Assembly: GCF_028610675.1 (NCBI RefSeq)
Contig: NZ_JAQQWS010000002.1
Coordinates: 62,001-126,000, forward strand
Reading direction: 5' to 3'
From: Alkalihalobacillus pseudalcaliphilus
Lineage (GTDB): Bacteria > Bacillota > Bacilli > Bacillales > Bacillaceae_D
DNA length: 64,000 bases
Shown here: positions 33,028 through 42,112 of the stretch, piece after piece
How positions within the stretch are numbered: position 1 is the stretch's first letter
How the letters are laid out: every line of letters begins with the position of its first letter
The notes under the pieces: model-generated
The model's database searches: none
Told to the model about the DNA's origin: nothing
The model's input: the letters and a program-made list of their open reading frames with translations, nothing else
Translations under genes and position numbers: made by a program

Positions 33028-34398
33028 CTACTCTCTACCTAATTTTTGATAATAATTTGTTAGAGTTAGTAAGCCTTTATCAAAATTTTCGAGATGAAAA
33101 TGTTCATTCGGTGCATGGAAATTCTCAGATGGTAAGCCAAAGCCCATCAGTACGATTGGTATTCTTAATACGTGAGCAAAGGTTTCTACAACAGGGATGG
33201 ACCCGCCCATTCTCGAAAAGGCAACAGGAGCCTGGTAAACTTCTTCATACGCCTTGGCAGCCAATTGGAAGACTTTATGATCAACCGGTGCGGCAAATGG
33301 CTTACCTGTATCATATCGTTTCGTTGTTACGGTAACACCAGGTGGAGTATGGTTTTCAATATGCTTTTCTAAGAGTGCCGTTACTTCTTCAGGGTCCTGT
33401 TCGGGGACGAGACGACAAGTTATTTTAGCATGGGCCTCAGCAGGTATAACGGTTTTTACCCCTTCACCCTGGAAGCCCCCGTAGATGCCATTAACCTCTA
33501 GGGTCGGACGTACCCACGTTCTCTCTAACAAGGAATAACCCTTTTCACCAAAAAGCTCTGGTAATTCTAATTCCTTTTTGAGTGCTTCTTCATCATCATT
33601 TAACGCTTTAAAAGCAGCTCTTTCTTGCTCTGTTAATTCCTCTACCTTATCATAAAATCCTTCTACTTGAATGCGTCCATCTTGATCACGCATTGAATCT
33701 AAAATTTGAACGAGTGCATGGATAGAGTTCGGAACTCCTCCTCCATATAAGCCTGAATGGAGATCTCCTTTTGCCCCTTTGACTGAAATTTGTAAAGAAG
33801 CTAGGCCTCTCAAACCTGTACAAATAGCTGGTTTGCCTTTAGCTAATAAAGGTGTATCTGATATAACAAGTACATCAGCACGTAATAGCTCTTTATTTTC
33901 ATCGACGAATTGGTCTAAATGCACACTCCCAATTTCCTCTTCGCCTTCAATAAGGAATTTGATATTGACGGGTAGTTCATTATGAACTTTAAGTAAAGCT
34001 TCAACTGCTTTAATATGCATGAAGGTTTGTCCTTTGTCATCGGTTGCTCCTCTTGCATATATCTTTTCATCACGAATGGTTGGTTCAAAAGGTGGTGACT
34101 CCCAAAGTTCTAATGGGTCAACAGGTTGAACATCATAATGGCCATAGATAAGAACGGTTGGCTTATCTGCTGCATGAAGCCAGTCGCCATAGACAACAGG
34201 ATGTCCTCCGGTTTCCATGATCGTGACATTTTCCATTCCTATTTCTTGAAGGGATGCAACTAACCATTCGGCTGATTTCCTCATATCACCCTTGTGCTCT
34301 GATAATGCACTAATAGATGGTATCTTAAGGAACTCACTTAGCTGTTCTAAGTGTCCTGCACGGTGCTCAGTCAAGTATTCCTGTAAACGATTTGTCAT
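33028..34398 (-). CDS. M20 family dipeptidase
   Basis: 456 residues from ATG 34398 (AAGGAACG upstream). A longer frame to 34446 would start in a repeat element. Metal-site motifs are YGHYDVQPVD, ARGATDDKGQTF, EGEEEIGS, VISDTP and a terminal FHAPNE. This pattern is that of the M20A/M20F dipeptidase group (CNDP-like), two-zinc cytoplasmic enzymes that split dipeptides. There is no cotranscribed partner. The ribosome site directly abuts repeat copy G. Confidence 0.92.
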   Translation of the reverse strand: MTNRLQEYLTEHRAGHLEQLSEFLKIPSISALSEHKGDMRKSAEWLVASLQEIGMENVTIMETGGHPVVYGDWLHAADKPTVLIYGHYDVQPVDPLELWESPPFEPTIRDEKIYARGATDDKGQTFMHIKAVEALLKVHNELPVNIKFLIEGEEEIGSVHLDQFVDENKELLRADVLVISDTPLLAKGKPAICTGLRGLASLQISVKGAKGDLHSGLYGGGVPNSIHALVQILDSMRDQDGRIQVEGFYDKVEELTEQERAAFKALNDDEEALKKELELPELFGEKGYSLLERTWVRPTLEVNGIYGGFQGEGVKTVIPAEAHAKITCRLVPEQDPEEVTALLEKHIENHTPPGVTVTTKRYDTGKPFAAPVDHKVFQLAAKAYEEVYQAPVAFSRMGGSIPVVETFAHVLRIPIVLMGFGLPSENFHAPNEHFHLENFDKGLLTLTNYYQKLGRE

Positions 34399-34413
34399 AA
34401 TGATCGTTCCTTT

Positions 34414-34710
34414 CTTTATATGAAAGTTAGAGCGAACATGGAGCATTGCTCCTCGCTACCGAAAATGATGCTCCGCGTCCTGCGGGGTGACGCTGAACTA
34501 ACTGGCACAACCAGTGGATTTCAGCCCGCCACTACGCCCCGCGAGAGTCTCCGCATATTTTCGTCCGCTGGGTTAATCTAAATTCACAAGTTCAAATACA
34601 GTTTTACATCATTCATTAAAATGAACCAAAACAAGAATCAAGCTGAATGAAAAGCCACCAATTAAAAGCTAAATCATACTTTCATGTTTATTTGTGGCGA
34701 AGTGAACATG
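34414..34710 (+). repeat. Intergenic repeat, type 1, copy G (full length)
   Basis: Starts CTTTATATGAAAGTTAGAGC. GGAGCAT and ATGCTCC pair, the central hairpin is ACTGG-CACAA-CCAGT, then GAGTCTCCGCAT, CGTCCGCTGGG, ATACTTTCATG and TTTGTGGCGAAGTGAAC. It fills the gap between the dipeptidase ribosome site and the csaA terminator. Confidence 0.92.
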
Positions 34711-34711
34711 C

Positions 34712-34747
34712 AAAATAGTAGCTCCTAAATGGCATTCAGAAGCTACT
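34712..34747 (-). terminator. Probable terminator of csaA
   Basis: AGTAGCT and AGCTACT with a 17-nt loop; ATTTTG follows on the minus strand. It is 18 bp past the csaA stop. Confidence 0.6.
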
Positions 34748-34764
34748 TTAAGTATACATGATAT

Positions 34765-35097
34765 TCACGAAATTTTCGTACCATTTTTAAGAGGTTGATC
34801 TGCTTGTAAGAGAATAACATCACCTTCACTAGGTACTGCGCCTAATACTAATACTTCCGATTTAAAACCAGCAATTCTTCGTGATGGAAAATTGACAACA
34901 GCCACGATCTGTTTACCAATTAACTCTTCTGCTTGATAACGTTTTGTAATTTGAGCACTTGATGCCTTCATCCCTAGCTCTTCACCAAAATTAATGGTCA
35001 ATTTTATTGCTGGGACTCTTGCCTCTGCAAAAAACTCTGCTTCTTCAATGGTTCCAATCCGAATGTCTAGCTCCAAGAAATCATCGATCGTTGCCAT
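34765..35097 (-). CDS. csaA: Chaperone-like tRNA-binding-domain protein CsaA
   Basis: 110 residues from ATG 35097, the second of two adjacent ATGs, better spaced from GGAGGG. A single tRNA-binding (OB-fold) domain: FLELDIRIGTIEEAE, KLTINFGEELG, SSAQIT, VAVVNFPSRRIAGFKSEVLV and GDVILL, matching B. subtilis CsaA over its whole length. CsaA has export-related chaperone activity as a homodimer. The gene stands alone between the repeat and the AraC-type regulator. Confidence 0.93.
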   Translation of the reverse strand: MATIDDFLELDIRIGTIEEAEFFAEARVPAIKLTINFGEELGMKASSAQITKRYQAEELIGKQIVAVVNFPSRRIAGFKSEVLVLGAVPSEGDVILLQADQPLKNGTKIS

Positions 35098-35160
35098 CAT
35101 ATCCCTCCTTTTTTAACCATTTTACCGATAAAAGAGAGTCTCATACAAGCCTTATGCGAT

Positions 35161-36024
35161 TTATCCTTTTTGAATCGGCATCCAAATTTGTGTGCAGTAG
35201 TCTTTTTTCGTTACATCACCAGGTGGGTAAACTTCTAATTCTGGGGCGTTAGCTAACTGATAACCTGTTGCTGGTAGCCACTCTCGGAATATCCGATTTG
35301 TCACCTCAGAAACAACCTCACTAACTGGCCCTACTGCTTCAAAGATGGCCCAAGTTACAGCTGGTATCGTTACCCTCTCATACCCAATTGGTACCTCTGC
35401 ACCCCGCTTTAATTCGACGGCAATCATATAGTCAAATTCATTTTGTTCCTCATCGAAATTTAAACAAACACCTAAGTAACCAAAGTCGGTCATAACTTGT
35501 TCTAAAACTTCACAAGAACCATCAGAATTAAATTCATTCCAAAACAAAGGTATTTTTTTAAAATTCTCACCATTTTTGGTTGTTAACCTCATTCTCTTGC
35601 CAACAATATCATATGACTCTTTTTCAACAATACGATAATCCATTTCAACCGCTCCTTTTATTTGAAGTTGGAAGGTGATTTTCGGATAAGCAATTAGCAT
35701 CCTTTCATTCTTTCTCACCTGACTTGGAGAAATCCCATGTAGCCTACGAAAAGCTCTTGCGAAAGCTTCAGGTGAGTCATAGCCATATTTAAAAGCAACA
35801 TCGATTACTTTCTTGTCAGCTTCTAATAGATCTTTTACCGCTAAGGTTAGCCGTCTACGCCTTATATACTCTGTAGGTGTTACGCCTATAAGCATATAGA
35901 ACATACGCTGATAATGAAACTTTGAGAAATGGGCTATCGCCGCTACTTCCTCCATATCTACCTTATCCGCTAAATGAGCTTCGATATAATCAATGCTTTT
36001 AGCTAAATGGCTTAGTGCTTCCAT
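35161..36024 (-). CDS. AraC-family regulator with GyrI-like effector domain
   Basis: 287 residues. N-terminal double HTH of AraC type (IAHFSKFHYQRMFYMLIGVT; VAFKYGYDSPEAFARAFRRL), then a GyrI-like ligand-binding domain (RIVEKESYDIVGKRMRLTTK to the end). Proteins of this layout sense small molecules or drugs and control efflux or stress genes. It is divergent from the haem ABC operon, separated by about 225 bp carrying Fur boxes, but there is no sign that it controls that operon. Confidence 0.9.
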   Translation of the reverse strand: MEALSHLAKSIDYIEAHLADKVDMEEVAAIAHFSKFHYQRMFYMLIGVTPTEYIRRRRLTLAVKDLLEADKKVIDVAFKYGYDSPEAFARAFRRLHGISPSQVRKNERMLIAYPKITFQLQIKGAVEMDYRIVEKESYDIVGKRMRLTTKNGENFKKIPLFWNEFNSDGSCEVLEQVMTDFGYLGVCLNFDEEQNEFDYMIAVELKRGAEVPIGYERVTIPAVTWAIFEAVGPVSEVVSEVTNRIFREWLPATGYQLANAPELEVYPPGDVTKKDYCTQIWMPIQKG

Positions 36025-36149
36025 CCAATCCTCTCCTTCTGCTCCATTGTAGAGCTCCTATTGTCTACATTCATGATAATACTTGCTTTCACCTGCTAGC
36101 CTTAAATAAATTAATTTTCATAAATTCGTCAAAAATGAATATATTCTTC

Positions 36150-36178
36150 TTGACAGTAAGAATGATATTCATTATCAT
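36150..36178 (+). promoter_or_regulatory. Fur-controlled promoter of the rightward haem/iron operon
   Basis: TTGACA (36150-36155), 17 bp, TATCAT (36173-36178). A Fur box, GAATGATATTCATTATCAT (36160-36178), covers spacer and -10, as in iron-repressed promoters. Confidence 0.88.
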
Positions 36179-36191
36179 TTAACTAAATTGA

Positions 36192-36210
36192 TAGTGATAT
36201 TCATTATCAT
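36192..36210. promoter_or_regulatory. Second Fur box of the rightward haem/iron operon
   Basis: TAGTGATATTCATTATCAT repeats most of the first box 32 bp downstream, in the predicted leader. Confidence 0.85.
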
Positions 36211-36250
36211 TTAGAATCTCGATAACTACTTTTAAAAAGGAAGCGTACTT

Positions 36251-37210
36251 ATGATGAGCAAATCATTCACACTCATTTTTATACTGACTACCCTTTTGCT
36301 TTTCGGTTGTTCCGACACTTCTTCACCCCAAAAGGAATCAACAACATCAGCAAATGACACGTACTCGATTACAGACTTTGCCGACAGAACGATTGAGCTT
36401 GAACATGCACCAGAAAGAATCGCAGCACTCAGTAATGGTGAAATGGACATTATTTATGCACTTGGTGGTGAGCTAGTAGGTAGACCGAATGGAGTTAGTC
36501 ACGTTGAGGCTACAAACGATGTGACGCAAATCGGATCGACACATGAAATTGACTTAGAGCAATTAACTTTAGCTCAGCCTGACGTTGTTTTAGGCCATGC
36601 ACAAATGAACCTTAAAGATATTGGAACCATTGAAGGTTTGGGTGCTGAATTTGTGTTAACTCAAGCACAATCGATTGAGGATATTCAAAATCAAATCCAG
36701 TTATTTGGAGAAATGCTGCAAAAGGAGGATAAAGCGGCAGAACTTTTAGCAACGATGGATGAACAGATCAAGCAAATTCAAGCGAATCAACCTGAACATA
36801 AAACACGAGTCCTCCTCGTTTACGGTGCACCTGGTACGTACATGGCAGCTTTACCAAACTCATTAAGTGGACATTTGTTAGAAGTAGCGGGCGGTGAAAA
36901 TATCGCCAGTGACTTTGAACAATTAGAGGCTTATCCACAATACGCTCAATTAAATACAGAAAGAGTCATTGAAGCTAATCCTGAATACATATTACTTATG
37001 AGTCACGGTAATTCTGAAGAGGTTAAAAAAGGCTTTCTAAAGGAAATGGAACAAAATGCTACTTGGAATAACTTAGAGGCCGTCAAGCAAGGTCGAATCG
37101 AAGTTTTACCATCTGATTTATTTGGTTCTAATCCTGGTACACGGGTTACAGAAGCACTTGAAATCTTAGCCCAATTATTTGCAGAAACGTCGGGACATTC
37201 GGCTCAATGA
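36251..37210 (+). CDS. Iron/haem ABC transporter substrate-binding lipoprotein
   Basis: 319 residues with a lipoprotein signal and lipobox LLFGC (Cys20). Periplasmic-binding type II fold of the FepB/IsdE/BtuF family: a TIELEHAPERIAAL start, then VLLVYGAPGTYMAALP and the C-terminal lobe. Where IsdE has the haem-ligand Met in its GNPMSPD motif, this protein has GSTHEID (His98); His252 (MSHGNSEE) matches the IsdE His. This fits a His/His haem site, but a siderophore ligand cannot be excluded. First gene of a four-gene Fur-boxed operon. Confidence 0.85.
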   Translation: MMSKSFTLIFILTTLLLFGCSDTSSPQKESTTSANDTYSITDFADRTIELEHAPERIAALSNGEMDIIYALGGELVGRPNGVSHVEATNDVTQIGSTHEIDLEQLTLAQPDVVLGHAQMNLKDIGTIEGLGAEFVLTQAQSIEDIQNQIQLFGEMLQKEDKAAELLATMDEQIKQIQANQPEHKTRVLLVYGAPGTYMAALPNSLSGHLLEVAGGENIASDFEQLEAYPQYAQLNTERVIEANPEYILLMSHGNSEEVKKGFLKEMEQNATWNNLEAVKQGRIEVLPSDLFGSNPGTRVTEALEILAQLFAETSGHSAQ

Positions 37211-38199
37211 ATAGACGAAATAAACGAAGAACGCTCTTGATATTATCAGCACTACCAATTCTTATCATTGTCTCATTACTTGGAATGTCGGTTGGGTCTG
37301 TCTCGATACCATTCCTAGATTTAATGAATATCATCTTCCATAACGACGACTCTATTTATCGAACGATACTAGTAGACTTAAGGATTCCAAGAGTTTTAAT
37401 TGGTTTACTTGTTGGTGCTTGCTTAGCGGTTTCAGGGGCAATTTTACAAGGTGTGATGAGAAACCCACTCGCAGACCCGGGCATTATTGGGGTTACAGCG
37501 GGCGGAGGCATGATGGCAAGTATTACGATGTTAATGCTTCCTCAACTAAGCTATCTACTCCCTATCACCGCTTTTATAGGAGCCGTTGTTACGGCATTAG
37601 TTATTTATTTACTTGCTTGGGATAAAGGAGCGTCACCACTAAAAATTATCCTTGCTGGAGTTGCTATTAATGCTCTTATTGGAGCCGTTCAAAACGGTTT
37701 AATGGTGATTTTTAGTGACCGGGTTCAATCGGTCATACCTTGGCTCGCAGGAGGGCTTAATGGGCGAAGCTGGTTTCATCTCGACTTTATGCTTCCCTAT
37801 GCCATAATCGGTTTGCTTTTATCACTTTTAGCCATTCGACCTGCTAACCTACTACTTCTTGGCGATGATTCTGCCAAACTATTAGGACAAAAAGTAGAGT
37901 TACAACGATTTCTATTAATCGTATTAGCTGCCCTTCTTGCAGGAACGGCTGTTAGTGTTGCCGGATTAATTGGTTTTGTCGGTCTTGTTGTACCGCATGC
38001 TATCAGGATTTTCATCGGTGAAGACTATCGCTTCTTATTACCGCTATCTGCTGTATACGGTGCGATTTTGGTTGTTTTAGCTGATACAGCTGCACGGACT
38101 TTATTTGACCCCATCGAATTACCTGTTGGTATTTTACTTGCTGTTTTAGGTGCACCATTTTTCCTTTATTTATTGAAGAGAAAGGGGCTTCATTCATGA
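37207..38199 (+). CDS. FecCD-type ABC permease (haem/iron)
   Basis: 330 residues, about ten membrane helices. FecCD signatures: DLRIPRVLIGLLVGACLAVS, GAILQGVMRNPLADPGIIGV, and GFVGLVVPHAIRIFIGEDYR before the coupling helix. It overlaps the lipoprotein gene by 4 bp (ATGA), showing coupled translation. It forms the membrane channel with the ATPase encoded next and probably works as a homodimer, since no second permease is present. Confidence 0.92.
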   Translation: MNRRNKRRTLLILSALPILIIVSLLGMSVGSVSIPFLDLMNIIFHNDDSIYRTILVDLRIPRVLIGLLVGACLAVSGAILQGVMRNPLADPGIIGVTAGGGMMASITMLMLPQLSYLLPITAFIGAVVTALVIYLLAWDKGASPLKIILAGVAINALIGAVQNGLMVIFSDRVQSVIPWLAGGLNGRSWFHLDFMLPYAIIGLLLSLLAIRPANLLLLGDDSAKLLGQKVELQRFLLIVLAALLAGTAVSVAGLIGFVGLVVPHAIRIFIGEDYRFLLPLSAVYGAILVVLADTAARTLFDPIELPVGILLAVLGAPFFLYLLKRKGLHS

Positions 38200-38999
38200 C
38201 GGTCGAAATTGCAACAAAAAATCTGAATGTCCAGCTAGGAACCTTTCACCTGAATGATGCCACTATCGACATTCCTAAAGGGAAGATGACCGCCATTATC
38301 GGTCCAAATGGTTCTGGTAAATCAACCCTACTAAAAGCTCTCACACAGCTCGTTGGAACGAATACGGGTTCTATTAGCATCAAGGAAAAAGACATCCATG
38401 ATTATAAAAGGAAGGAATTTGCCCGAACTGTAGCTATGCTCCCTCAGAGCAAGCAATCCTTTCCTAACCTGACTGTACAGGAATTAATCGCTTATGGTCG
38501 CTCACCATATAAACGTTTCTTTGAAAAGACTTCACTCGGGCATGACCAAGAAATCATCCAATGGGCGATGGAAATAACGAATACACAAAAGCATGCAGAC
38601 AGGCTTTTTCATACTTTATCTGGAGGTGAGCAACAAAAGGTACGTATCGCCTTAGCACTAGCACAAAAAACAGATATTCTTTTACTTGATGAACCAACTA
38701 CCTTTTTAGATGTCACTCATCAAATTGAACTCATGGAGTTACTGGAACAAATTCAGCGGAAATTTTCCATGACGATTGTTATGGTTTTACATGAATTACA
38801 GCAAGCTGCCACCTATTGTGACTACGTGATTACGGTCAAAAATGGTTCTATTCGTGCTGCAGGCAACCCTGTTGATTTATTAACAAGTGCTTTTATCAAG
38901 GATATATATAACATTGATGTCAAAATTTTATTTGATGATGGTTTGCCACTCATTATCCCTGTTAAAGGCCAGTTTCATAAAACAAGATTAGAAATATGA
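38196..38999 (+). CDS. ABC transporter ATPase (FepC/HmuV type)
   Basis: 267 residues. Walker A IIGPNGSGKSTLLKAL, Q-loop in MLPQSKQSF, signature LSGGEQQKVRIALALAQ, Walker B ILLLDEPTTFLD and the H-loop MVLHELQQAA. It powers uptake through the FecCD permease. ATGA overlap with the permease gene. It ends 33 bp before the IsdG-type gene, whose own ribosome site lies in that gap. Confidence 0.93.
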   Translation: MTVEIATKNLNVQLGTFHLNDATIDIPKGKMTAIIGPNGSGKSTLLKALTQLVGTNTGSISIKEKDIHDYKRKEFARTVAMLPQSKQSFPNLTVQELIAYGRSPYKRFFEKTSLGHDQEIIQWAMEITNTQKHADRLFHTLSGGEQQKVRIALALAQKTDILLLDEPTTFLDVTHQIELMELLEQIQRKFSMTIVMVLHELQQAATYCDYVITVKNGSIRAAGNPVDLLTSAFIKDIYNIDVKILFDDGLPLIIPVKGQFHKTRLEI

Positions 39000-39031
39000 A
39001 GTCACTATATAAAACTGAAGGAGGAGTTAAA

Positions 39032-39376
39032 ATGGTTATTGTTACAAACAAATCAAAGATTACTAAAGGAAATGGTGAAAAGTTAATTGAACGTTTTAAC
39101 AAAGTTGGTCAAGTTGAATTTATGGAGGGGTTCCTTGGTTTAGAGGTGTTATTTACGCAGAACACACGCGATTACGATGAGGTGACTGTCGTAACACGCT
39201 GGAACTCTCGTGATGATTTTAAGAATTGGACGAAGAGTGAAGCCTTCAAAAAATCTCATACGAAAAGAGAAATCCCTGAGTACATTCTTGAAAATAACAT
39301 TGGTTTCTATGATGTTAAGGTTGTGAGAAATCCTTTAAAAGCTGGTGACTCTGATACTCTTGAAGTTGCACAATAA
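39032..39376 (+). CDS. Haem-degrading monooxygenase, IsdG/HmoA family
   Basis: 114 residues from ATG 39032, chosen because AAGGAGGAG lies 5-6 nt upstream; an upstream in-frame ATG at 38996 has none. The catalytic triad of IsdG-type enzymes is present: Asn6, Trp66 and His76 (N7, W67 and H77 in Staphylococcus aureus IsdG). They open the haem ring to release iron. Last gene of the Fur-boxed ABC operon, which argues that the operon imports haem. A strong terminator follows. Confidence 0.93.
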   Translation: MVIVTNKSKITKGNGEKLIERFNKVGQVEFMEGFLGLEVLFTQNTRDYDEVTVVTRWNSRDDFKNWTKSEAFKKSHTKREIPEYILENNIGFYDVKVVRNPLKAGDSDTLEVAQ

Positions 39377-39410
39377 GTGATATAACTAACCATCTAGGTT
39401 GTAATAGAAG

Positions 39411-39457
39411 CAAGCCTGTAACTGTTTACTTTATGTAAATGGTTACAGGCTTGTTTT
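39411..39457 (+). terminator. Intrinsic terminator of the rightward haem operon
   Basis: CAAGCCTGTAAC (39411-39422) and GTTACAGGCTTG (39442-39453) pair over 12 bp with a further TTTAC/GTAAA stem inside, then TTTT. Repeat copy H starts exactly in this T-tract. Confidence 0.92.
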
Positions 39458-39772
39458 GTATGGAAGTGTACTCAAGCTCATGTGCTCTTCTTCGAAGATC
39501 GCTGCGGGAATGGGGGGCACGCACCCTCCGGCGGGCGCTGAGCTAATCGGCTACGCCGCTGGATCTCAGCCTGCCACTACGTACCGAGGGAGTCTCCGCA
39601 TAACTCGCCCGCTTGGGTACTGCTAATTCTCAAGTTCAAAACTGACTAACTACATTCTAAAAAAACAAAAACCAAATTAAATGAAATGCCGCCGGTCAAA
39701 AAGCAAACCCTTACTTTTATGTTTGTTGGCGGCGAAGTGTACAGGCTTTGTCATAGGCGTTTTGGATGAAAG
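39454..39772 (+). repeat. Intergenic repeat, type 1, copy H (full length)
   Basis: Starts TTTTGTATGGAAGTGTACTC. The 5' hairpin region is divergent, but GCTGAG-CTAATCGGC-TAC-GCCG-CTGGAT-CTCAGC, GAGTCTCCGCAT and TAATTCTCAAGTTC are intact. The tail is TTTGTTGGCGGCGAAGTG and it ends TTTTGGATGAAAG (39760-39772). Confidence 0.9.
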
Positions 39773-39994
39773 TTTCTTAGGGTGGTGGGTTGTGCCGTTG
39801 TAACTACGTGATTGTTTTGAAATCAAATTGACGAGCTTTCTTCCGGTTTCATTGCTATATTTTTTGTTTTGCTCCGCATTGACGGCTGATTTTTCCGCTT
39901 CTTTGCTGCGTATTTTCATTTACTCGGCATTGGTGGACGCTATTAACTCTTCCACTTTCCACATCGGACTCCGTTTTTATTTTATGTTTGAACG
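39773..39994. other. Gene-free stretch downstream of srtB
   Basis: No gene seen. GGTGGTGGGTTGTGCCGTTGT near its start could be a decayed piece of the type 2 repeat. No clear terminator for srtB was found here. Confidence 0.4.
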
Positions 39995-40756
39995 TTAATT
40001 TCTTGAGGTTAATTTACCGTGAACGACTAGTCTTCCTAGCTCTCGATCTAGCTGATAATCGCAAGTCGATAGTGTGATGATTCTATCTTTACTGCCTACC
40101 TCAACATCTGTAGTGATTGCTGAGCGCTTTTTCATTTCTTGTAACAGCACGTCAAATTGTTGTTCTTCTTGAAAGTCCGTTTCAATATAATAGAAATCTG
40201 TTGTTGTGACATAGGCGGCAAATATCTCAACCTCGTAGCTTTGATAAAGGGTGTCAAAGGAAAATGAAGGATGCTCTTGATAAAATTCCGGCTCTAAATA
40301 TTGATTTAAACCGGCAAACATCGAGCCATCCTTCATTCGATGTCCATACACAATAGTATGTTCTTCTTCTAAAGTAATGTCATTTCGGAAGTCCATAAAA
40401 ATGGAACCTGCCCGCGTCTCTTGATGTAAATAATTCCGATTTAAATAATAATCATTGTCTGTTGATTGTAGAATGGGATAATCGATCTTTGTTCCCTCGA
40501 CGGTTATCCATGCAACTATGTCTTCATTGATATCTAACAAGGGATTAAATGAGCTCCGCTGTTGTTGGTTTTCTTCTGATTGTTCTTGTCGTTCTATTGG
40601 GGAATATACTTCTTGAATATCTGTTAATACTTGATGATTCCGATAATAGTCATAGCCAATTTCGATTAGTCTGTAAGCAGAATAGATAAAAATGAGGAGG
40701 CAGATAATCGTAATTATTCTACTTCCTCTTTTCTTTTTTATTTGTTGAGTCTTCAT
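39995..40756 (-). CDS. srtB: Class B sortase
   Basis: 253 residues with one N-terminal membrane anchor (about 14-32). Catalytic residues by motif: His139 (IVYGHRM), Cys232 (TLSTCD) and Arg242 (ELGRLVVHG). A class B insertion is consistent with the length. Class B sortases link haem-uptake NEAT proteins with NPxTx-type signals to peptidoglycan. The two NEAT proteins upstream carry NPQTG and NAKTN signals and are the likely substrates. AAAAAGGACG precedes ATG. It is separated from the rest of the haem operon by a repeat copy and a 51-bp tandem repeat. Confidence 0.95.
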   Translation of the reverse strand: MKTQQIKKKRGSRIITIICLLIFIYSAYRLIEIGYDYYRNHQVLTDIQEVYSPIERQEQSEENQQQRSSFNPLLDINEDIVAWITVEGTKIDYPILQSTDNDYYLNRNYLHQETRAGSIFMDFRNDITLEEEHTIVYGHRMKDGSMFAGLNQYLEPEFYQEHPSFSFDTLYQSYEVEIFAAYVTTTDFYYIETDFQEEQQFDVLLQEMKKRSAITTDVEVGSKDRIITLSTCDYQLDRELGRLVVHGKLTSRN

Positions 40757-40766
40757 AAGATCGTCC

Positions 40767-41078
40767 TTTTTGTATGAAAGTTAAAGCTGAAACTCATATG
40801 CCGAGCTCTACTTGCCGCTACCGAAAATCATGCTCCGAGAAAATCACGTGGCGCTGAGCTAATCGACGCAGCCAGCGGATCTCAGCTCTGCCACTATGTC
40901 CCACGGGAGTCTCAGCATGAATCGCCCGCTAGGTACTGCTGATTCTCAAGTACAAATAACATCATAAAAAAGTAATAACAAAAAACAAAGTAAATGAAGA
41001 GCCAAAATACTAAAGACAATATTCAACTTTCCTCTTTGTTGGTGGCGAAGTGAATCGGGCTTCGCCATGGGTTTGTGT
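40767..41078 (+). repeat. Intergenic repeat, type 1, copy I (full length)
   Basis: Starts TTTTGTATGAAAGTTAAAGC; contains GCTACCGAAAATCATGCTCC, GGCGCTGAGCTAATCGACGC, the GAGTCTCAGCATG block, TTTGTTGGTGGCGAAGTGAA and the tail hairpin ending GGCTTCGCCATGGG. It lies inside the haem locus between the ABC ATPase gene and srtB. Confidence 0.92.
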
Positions 41079-41127
41079 GGTGTTTGAACCTATAACCTCG
41101 CTTGTTATAATTATATATTTAGATTTA

Positions 41128-41331
41128 CTCGGGCTTTCTCCTTCTTTTTTGTGCCGCAACCCCGTGATTCCTCGTTTGCTCGGGCTTCCTCTTTCTTTTC
41201 CGTGCGGCAACCCCGTGATTCCTCGTTTCCTCAGGCTTCCTCCTTCTTTTCCGTGCCGCAACCCCGTGATTCCTCGTTTGCTCGGGCTTCCTCCTCCTTT
41301 TTCTGCTAACAACCCCGTGATTCTCCGTTTG
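41128..41331. repeat. Tandem repeat, 4 x 51 bp
   Basis: Units 41128-41178, 41179-41229, 41230-41280 and 41281-41331 share CTCGGGCTTCCTCCTTCTTT and CAACCCCGTGATTCCTCGTT with a few substitutions. The array stops 6 bp short of the ABC ATPase stop codon. On the minus strand one frame reads 17-residue repeats, but it has no credible start. Confidence 0.95.
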
Positions 41332-41337
41332 CTCGTT

Positions 41338-42105
41338 TTAGATGCCGAGTGGAACGACGTATAGGTCATTGTCCTCTACTTTCACTTTGGCTCGTATGCC
41401 GTATATTTTATGGATTACAGCTTCATTAATTACATCCTCTGGAGAGCCTTCTAATAGCTTTTGTCCATCCTTCAAGACGAGAAGGTGATCGCTATAACGT
41501 ATTGCTTGATTCAGGTCATGCAAGACCATCACTATCGTCATACCTTCTTCCCTATTTAACCTTTTAACTAAATCTAAAATTTCAAGCTGATGATACATAT
41601 CTAAGTAGGTTGTCGGTTCATCTAATAACAAGATTGGTGTTTGCTGGGCTAGTGCCATCGCGATCCAAACGCGCTGTCGCTCCCCGCCGCTTAATTGGCT
41701 GACGGCACGATACTTCTTTTTCAATAGTTGTGTTTTTTCTAATGCCCATTCAACAGCCCTCTCATCATCTTTACGGTCTTTCTTTAGAAAATGTTGATGT
41801 GGAATTCGTCCATACCGAACGAGTTTTTCTACCGTCATATCATCAGGAACTATATTATGCTGATGAACGACCGCAAGACTTTTAGCAAATTCACGAGCAG
41901 AATACGCCTCAAGTCTTTTGCCATCCAACACAATTTCCCCTTCTGTGGAGAAATACAACCTTGCTATTAGTTGAATAAAAGTCGATTTACCCGAACCATT
42001 TGGACCGATGATTGTCGTTATTTTACCAAGAGGTATTTCTGTTTGTATATTTTGAAGTTGCTTCTCCTTTTTTGTATAAGAAAAAGATATATCCTTAATT
42101 AACAT
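41338..42105 (-). CDS. ABC transporter ATPase of the Isd-type haem importer
   Basis: 255 residues. Walker A IIGPNGSGKSTFIQ, signature QLSGGERQRVWIAMALAQ, Walker B ILLLDEPTTYLD, H-loop MVLHDLNQAI. It belongs to the FhuC/FecE group. It follows the permease gene by 7 bp. With the FecCD permease and IsdE it forms a complete haem importer. Its 3' end abuts the 51-bp tandem repeat. Confidence 0.93.
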   Translation of the reverse strand: MLIKDISFSYTKKEKQLQNIQTEIPLGKITTIIGPNGSGKSTFIQLIARLYFSTEGEIVLDGKRLEAYSAREFAKSLAVVHQHNIVPDDMTVEKLVRYGRIPHQHFLKKDRKDDERAVEWALEKTQLLKKKYRAVSQLSGGERQRVWIAMALAQQTPILLLDEPTTYLDMYHQLEILDLVKRLNREEGMTIVMVLHDLNQAIRYSDHLLVLKDGQKLLEGSPEDVINEAVIHKIYGIRAKVKVEDNDLYVVPLGI

Positions 42106-42112
42106 CTCGTTA

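Noticed and set aside
41128..41331. CRISPR array
   Set aside because: Units are contiguous 51-bp copies with no unique spacers, and no cas genes are nearby.
41010..41369. Minus-strand reading frame with 17-residue repeats (RGITGLRHGKEGGSPSK)
   Set aside because: Its ATG lies inside the ABC ATPase gene in another frame, with no ribosome site. The frame then runs into a dispersed repeat. The pattern follows from a 51-bp tandem repeat being divisible by three.
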